A stretch of 64,000 nt of DNA from Pontibacter mangrovi (GTDB lineage Bacteria; Bacteroidota; Bacteroidia; Cytophagales; Hymenobacteraceae): assembly GCF_006385705.1 (NCBI RefSeq), contig NZ_VFRQ01000005.1, forward strand, positions 248,001-312,000, given 5' to 3'. The translations under genes and the position numbers were made by a program. Under the pieces are notes generated by a model. It was not told where the DNA came from and ran no database searches. It saw nothing but the letters and a program-made list of their open reading frames with translations. Shown piece after piece: positions 61,001 through 64,000 of this stretch (position 1 is the first letter of the stretch; the number at the start of each line of letters is the position of its first letter).

Positions 61001-61529
61001 TGAGGATGGCGTGATGGTGGTGCACAAACCCAAGTTCGGAAGCGGCGGTAACCTGTATACCAAGGAGGAGTACAGCGATTTTGTTTTCCGTTTCGAGTTT
61101 AAGCTGACGCCGGGAGCCAACAATGGTCTGGGCGTGCGTGCGCCGCTGGAGGGAGACGCTGCCTACCAAGGCATGGAACTGCAGATCCTGGACAACGACG
61201 CCGACATCTACCGCAACCTGGAGGACTACCAGTACCATGGCTCCGTGTACGGGGTGATCACCGCGAAGCGGGGTGCCCTGAAGCCTGTGGGCGAGTGGAA
61301 TTATCAGGAGGTGATCGTGAAAGGGCCGAAGGTGAAGGTGATTCTGAACGGCACCACCATCATGGACGGGGATATCGCGGAAGCCAGCAAGAACGGAACA
61401 CTGGACGGGAAAGACCACCCGGGGCTGAAGCGGAAGAAAGGCTACATCGGCTTCCTGGGCCACGGTTCAACGGTATGGTTCCGCAACATCCGCATCAAAG
61501 ACCTGAGCAAAGACCAGAAAGCTTTATAG
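58098..61529 (+). CDS. HEAT-repeat protein fused to two DUF1080 domains
   Basis: Start chosen at 58098 (MKRTSLLLLALLMVSTAVVGQ, a signal peptide); the longer in-frame start adds 11 non-signal residues. About 1143 residues. The first ~700 are HEAT/armadillo-like helical repeats (many LL..AL..ANPS, ALAALSQWSD units). Two DUF1080 domains follow: about 728-930 (FVPLFNGKDLSGWKG...GIYLRGTPQVQMWDTSRVDVG) and about 947-1137 (FKVLFDGTNMHSWQGNTTDY...GLGVRAPLEGDAAYQGMELQILDNDADIY). Both look intact. Tandem DUF1080 with a helical scaffold is uncommon and suggests a large exported complex on 3-keto-glycosides. Confidence 0.88.
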   Translation: MKRTSLLLLALLMVSTAVVGQRKNDQRTLSTKIADLLAELPAKDEKHLQASMAEMAAMGEEGLVEMAGLLSAPGEGDNTGIEYALGGFSAYVMQPERKEWRKMSANAYCRALQNATHEENKAFLIRQLQTVGDDAAVSCLQGYLGDERLCGPAARALTSINSPAASQALLQALQKAQGDCQLSMVEALGDTRHTGAASALAPLTSSQDEKLRKLTLYALANIANPSSEAILAKAAEEDQYKYDEDNATATYLLFAKRLAENGQQPQAEKIAQSILSKATAEEQVHTRTAALKLLADLQKEQSMNLLVEAAGNPNPEYRAAALKFAAPYLTADNTALWVKKQKKADAQVQAEIITMLGKSGAKSALPAVEKALKDKDMQVRLAAIGAAGRLGQEEALPSLFKTMRKGGEEEAVAVKNALLIMKGEGMTDKVSEALPKMPAVAQAELLAVLGARGENRKFQEVLPYAKHDNAKVRLAALEALANMATKENLPQLFALLNETTQPEELAAVQKAVVAAVGDYENQSEKAALVLQKMNEAPAEKKPAYYNILASIGGDQALQAVAQAFENGNEASKSAALAALSQWSDVSAAKELYRISASANNATYLDEALKGYIRTVSLSTYPAAQKVLMLRKAMEVAKTTEQKQLILSEVGRNKTFPALVFAGTYLNQPDLQQEAAHAVMNIALSNKEFQGDVVRGYLNKTIQVLQGPDSEYQKESMRKFLAEMPEGEGFVPLFNGKDLSGWKGLVGNPIERAKMDSKTLAQKQKVADEEMRRDWKVENGEIIYVGHGFNNLATQKKYGDFEMYVDWKIFDDGNKEGDAGIYLRGTPQVQMWDTSRVDVGAQVGSGGLYNNQVHPSKPLKVADNALGEWNNFRILMKGDRVTVYLNGELVTDNVILENYWDRGLPIFPEEQLELQAHGSRVAYRDIYIREIPRPEPFQLSAAEKKEGFKVLFDGTNMHSWQGNTTDYVIEDGVMVVHKPKFGSGGNLYTKEEYSDFVFRFEFKLTPGANNGLGVRAPLEGDAAYQGMELQILDNDADIYRNLEDYQYHGSVYGVITAKRGALKPVGEWNYQEVIVKGPKVKVILNGTTIMDGDIAEASKNGTLDGKDHPGLKRKKGYIGFLGHGSTVWFRNIRIKDLSKDQKAL

Positions 61530-61554
61530 CAGGACAAGTATAAATTACAGCTTA

Positions 61555-61583
61555 CCGAAGGCCGGCATGTACCGGCCTTCGGC
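61555..61583 (+). terminator. Hairpin after the HEAT-DUF1080 gene
   Basis: CCGAAGGCCGG (61555-61565) and CCGGCCTTCGG (61572-61582) form a perfect 11-bp stem with a 6-nt loop, followed by CATTCATTTC. The T-run is weak, so it may be an attenuator or RNA-stabilising hairpin; the next gene starts 25 bp on. Confidence 0.6.
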
Positions 61584-61607
61584 ATTCATTTCACTTCAAG
61601 AAACATC

Positions 61608-63329
61608 ATGGCAAATATCAATACGTCCGGGCTAGCTGATCATACTTTCGATGCCATCGTGATCGGGTCCGGGATTAGCGGGGGCTGGGCAGCCAAAGAG
61701 CTTTGCGAGCAGGGCCTCAAAACGCTGGTGCTGGAGCGGGGCAGGAACGTGGAGCATCTGAAAGATTATCCTACGGCCACTAAAAATCCCTGGGAGTTGC
61801 CGCACCGTGGCCGCCTGTCGCTGGACCTAAGAGAGGAGAACCCAATCGCCTCCAGGTGCTACGCGTTTAAAGAGGATGCCACCCACTTTTTTGTGAAGGA
61901 CAAAGAACACCCTTATGTGCAGGAGAAGCCCTTCGACTGGATTCGTGGCTACCAGGTGGGTGGCAAGTCACTGTTGTGGGCCCGGCAAACACAGCGCTGG
62001 AGCAAGTATGATTTCGAGGGACCGGCCCGGGATGGCTTCGCCGTAGACTGGCCCATCCGCTACGACGACCTGGCCCCCTGGTACAGCCATGTGGAGCGAT
62101 TTGTCGGGATCAGCGGCAACAAAGATGGGCTGGACACCTTGCCGGATGGGGAGTTCCTGCCGCCCTGGGAGATGAACGTGGTCGAGAAAGCTATCCGCAA
62201 AAGAATTGTGGAGGCGTACCAGGACCGGCATGTGGTGATTGGCCGCTGTGCCCATTTAACGAAGCCCCAGGAGATCCACCATCAGCAGGGGCGCGGGCAG
62301 TGCCAGGCCAGAAGCCTGTGCCAGCGCGGTTGCCCTTACGGCGGCTATTTCTCCTCCAATTCCTCCACACTGCCCTGGGCCGCCAAAACCGGTAACCTCA
62401 CCCTGCGCCCCGACTCCGTGGTGCACTCCATTATGTATGATGAGAAAAAGGGAAGAGCGGTAGGCGTAAGGGTGATAGACGCGCACACGAAAGAGGCAAC
62501 CGAGTACTTTGCCAAAATTATCTTCGTGAACGCCTCCACCCTGAACACCAACCTCATCCTGCTGAACTCCACCTCCTCGCGGTTCCCCAGCGGCTTGGGC
62601 AACGACAATGGCTTACTGGGCAAGTATGTGGCTTTCCATAACTACCGGGGCTCGCTTTCGGCAAGTATGGAAGGGTATGAGGATAGCTATTACTACGGCC
62701 GCCGGCCCTGCGCCGTAATGATGCCGAACTTCCGCAACGTGCACAGGCAGGAGACAGATTTCCTGCGGGGCTACATGGTTTTCTACAGCGCCAGCAGGGG
62801 GAGAGGAGGCGCCGCCGCAAACGGCGAGCAGCTAGGGGCCGCCTACAAGGATGCGCTGCTGGAGCCCGGCGGCTGGGGCATTTACATGATGATGCAGGGA
62901 GAGACGATCCCGAAGGAGAGCAACCATGTGCGCCTGAGTGCCGACGAGAAAGATGCCTGGGGCGTGCCGCTGCTGAAGGTGTCGGTGGGGTATGATGAGA
63001 ATGATGAGAAATCCCTGAAGGACTTCCTGGAGCAGGGCGCGGAGATGCTGGACAAAGCCGGTTGCAAAAACATCCACGTCAACGACAGCCGTCAGGCCCC
63101 GGGGCTGGACATACACGAGATGGGCGGCGTACGCATGGGCCACGATCCGAAGACTTCGCTCCTGAATAAGTATAACCAACTGCATGCCTGCCAAAATGTA
63201 TTCGTAACCGACGGCGCCTGCATGACCTCCACCGGCACGCAGAACCCATCAATCACTTACATGGCGCTAACGGCAAGGGCTGTAAACCATGCGGTGAGCG
63301 AACTGAAGCAGGGGAATCTACAAGTATAA
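61608..63329 (+). CDS. Second GMC-family oxidoreductase, LacA-like
   Basis: This 573-residue protein has FAD-binding VIGSGISGGWAAKEL (about 18-31), QVGGKSLLWARQTQRW (about 117-132), a Cys motif CQARSLCQRGCPYGGYFSSNS (about 228-248), and C-terminal HEMGGVRMGHDP with ITYMALTARAVNHAVSEL (catalytic His-Asn type). The CxxGCPYG form matches other glycoside 3-dehydrogenases more closely than the first GMC protein does. No subunit-3 gene is next to it. Its final codons are CAA GTA TAA, so the stop codon lies in an AAGTATAA copy. It is the last gene of the block. Confidence 0.9.
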   Translation: MANINTSGLADHTFDAIVIGSGISGGWAAKELCEQGLKTLVLERGRNVEHLKDYPTATKNPWELPHRGRLSLDLREENPIASRCYAFKEDATHFFVKDKEHPYVQEKPFDWIRGYQVGGKSLLWARQTQRWSKYDFEGPARDGFAVDWPIRYDDLAPWYSHVERFVGISGNKDGLDTLPDGEFLPPWEMNVVEKAIRKRIVEAYQDRHVVIGRCAHLTKPQEIHHQQGRGQCQARSLCQRGCPYGGYFSSNSSTLPWAAKTGNLTLRPDSVVHSIMYDEKKGRAVGVRVIDAHTKEATEYFAKIIFVNASTLNTNLILLNSTSSRFPSGLGNDNGLLGKYVAFHNYRGSLSASMEGYEDSYYYGRRPCAVMMPNFRNVHRQETDFLRGYMVFYSASRGRGGAAANGEQLGAAYKDALLEPGGWGIYMMMQGETIPKESNHVRLSADEKDAWGVPLLKVSVGYDENDEKSLKDFLEQGAEMLDKAGCKNIHVNDSRQAPGLDIHEMGGVRMGHDPKTSLLNKYNQLHACQNVFVTDGACMTSTGTQNPSITYMALTARAVNHAVSELKQGNLQV

Positions 63330-63381
63330 ACTTTGGGAGCAGAGTAGCCTTACTGCATAGATGTATAAAAAGTATAAGTAT

Positions 63382-63423
63382 AAAAAGAAAACCACCTGTA
63401 AAACTACAGGTGGTTTTCTTTTT
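63382..63423. terminator. Bidirectional intrinsic terminator closing the block
   Basis: Perfect 19-bp arms (63382-63400 and 63405-63423, core AACCACCTGTA) with a 4-nt loop, A-rich before and T-rich after. It separates the catabolic block from the convergent SusD gene. Confidence 0.95.
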
Positions 63424-63474
63424 ATACATTCCGTTGTGCTGGAATGTAATGCAAAGTATAGATGATACTATAGC

Positions 63475-64000
63475 TTAGTAGCCAGGGTTCTGCGTCAGCG
63501 TAGAAACTCCGTTTACCGTTTGCAGGTCTATCTGTATTTGCGGGATTGGGAAGTACTCATTCTTGCCTGTCACAAAGTTTCCACCGTTTACATCTGGTAG
63601 AATAGCCCCTTCATAGTTGAAGAAAGCGTTTAGCTCCTCTTCCGCCTTGCCCCAGCGCACCAAGTCAAAGAAACGATGGCCCTCCAGCGCTAATTCCAGC
63701 TTGCGCTCAAAGTAGATTGCCTCCAGTGCCTGCTCTTGGCCAAGCCCTGCAAAGTAGCCATCCGGGTATGGCGCTACGTTGTAATTGGCGGCTTCCTCAT
63801 TGCTGAAGCCGGCTGTAGGGTTTTCCGGGTCTTTGTAGTCATAAACTTTGTTTACCGGCAGGGCCGCTCTGGCGCGCACCATATTTACGTATTCCTGTGC
63901 CTGCGCCAGGTTACCCAGTTGGGCTTCCGCCTCGGCAGCCATTAACAGCACGTCAGCAAAGCGGATCAGCACTACGTTGATGGCTGAGCCCGGTGCCCAT
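63475..64000 (-). CDS. RagB/SusD-family nutrient-uptake lipoprotein, C-terminal part (5' end outside window)
   Basis: The frame is open to the window edge, so the coding part seen is the last ~175 residues. LIRFADVLLMAAEAEAQLGN (near the start of the visible part) is the classic SusD signature, followed by AQEYVNMVRARAALP and, later, AIYFERKLELALEGHRFFDLVRWGKAEEEL. The end YFPIPQIQIDLQTVNG..LTQNPGY is typical of SusD C termini. It should be the surface lid of a SusC/D importer, whose SusC gene would lie beyond the window. It likely supplies glycans to the adjacent pathway. Confidence 0.93.
   Translation of the reverse strand, partial: WAPGSAINVVLIRFADVLLMAAEAEAQLGNLAQAQEYVNMVRARAALPVNKVYDYKDPENPTAGFSNEEAANYNVAPYPDGYFAGLGQEQALEAIYFERKLELALEGHRFFDLVRWGKAEEELNAFFNYEGAILPDVNGGNFVTGKNEYFPIPQIQIDLQTVNGVSTLTQNPGY

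Noticed and set aside
59442-61463. 673-codon open frame opposite the HEAT-DUF1080 gene
   Set aside because: Same shadow effect; composition is abnormal (His, Val, Leu, Gln) and no domains are visible.
4971-63450. All heptamer copies as -7 promoter elements
   Set aside because: TATACTTT resembles TAnnTTTG, but copies lie inside genes in both orientations and mostly fail the exact spacing. It may be true for a few upstream copies (15314).
1-64000. CRISPR array or cas genes
   Set aside because: No regularly spaced repeats of 20-50 bp and no Cas-like proteins. The iterons at 4161 are too short and irregular.

Overview
The window looks like chromosome of a Bacteroidota bacterium of the Cytophagales, most likely Hymenobacteraceae (Pontibacter-like). 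The reasons are SusD and TonB-dependent outer-membrane proteins, DUF3667, large FtsX-type permeases, a Rho with a long Asn/Asp/Arg-rich insert, TAnnTTTG-type promoter boxes and a tmRNA tag ending in a Bacteroidota-like YAMAA. The genus is inferred from overall flavour, not from a marker gene. Fifty-one protein genes or gene fragments, one tRNA and one tmRNA can be supported. No CRISPR array, IS element or rRNA was seen.

Layout. 1-4.28 kb is the end of a prophage: a truncated tail tape-measure gene, a HicBA-like toxin-antitoxin pair, three small accessory genes and a cluster of 9-bp iterons beside the 3' end of tRNA-Arg(ACG), the probable attachment site. 4.4-11 kb is housekeeping and envelope (VTT-domain protein, a Cys/Met-metabolism PLP enzyme, OmpA-like lipoprotein, isoaspartyl peptidase). 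11.2-13.5 kb is a compact three-gene glycan cassette (two GT2 glycosyltransferases and a methyltransferase-like protein). 13.6-31.4 kb carries pepP, an OmpA/TSP3 porin-like protein, pyrR-pyrB, a PHP/PolX-like protein whose polymerase site is lost, a GT9 glycosyltransferase operon, serS, rho and dnaX. 31.6-39.7 kb holds a DUF3667 protein and an NtrY/NtrC-like two-component pair divergent from an FtsX-type permease, followed by a transglutaminase-like protein. 39.8-40.2 kb is ssrA.

41.8-64 kb is a sugar-utilisation region. It has a TonB-dependent receptor, galK, galT and a LacI-family regulator. These are followed by a 15-kb co-directional block with two GMC oxidoreductases, a gluconate-dehydrogenase-subunit-3-like partner, a beta-propeller fused to cytochrome c, a Tat-exported Gfo/Idh/MocA oxidoreductase and three DUF1080 proteins carrying four DUF1080 domains. 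This set fits an exported 3-keto-glycoside pathway: oxidise the sugar at C3, cleave the 3-keto-glycoside, reduce or process the keto sugar. A SusD gene on the opposite strand runs off the window end.

Most notable signals. (1) Two near-identical regulatory cassettes, each a pair of 17-bp boxes exactly 52 bp before a sigma-54-like -24 element, lie in front of the FtsX-type permease and the transglutaminase-like gene, next to a sigma-54 activator. (2) The heptamer AAGTATA/TATACTT occurs about 110 times by hand count, in genes and between them, where a handful would be expected; it is nearly absent from the prophage. (3) The 3-keto-glycoside block contains unusual fusions, and its leader holds a 26-bp palindrome and an inverted repeat enclosing a -7 box.
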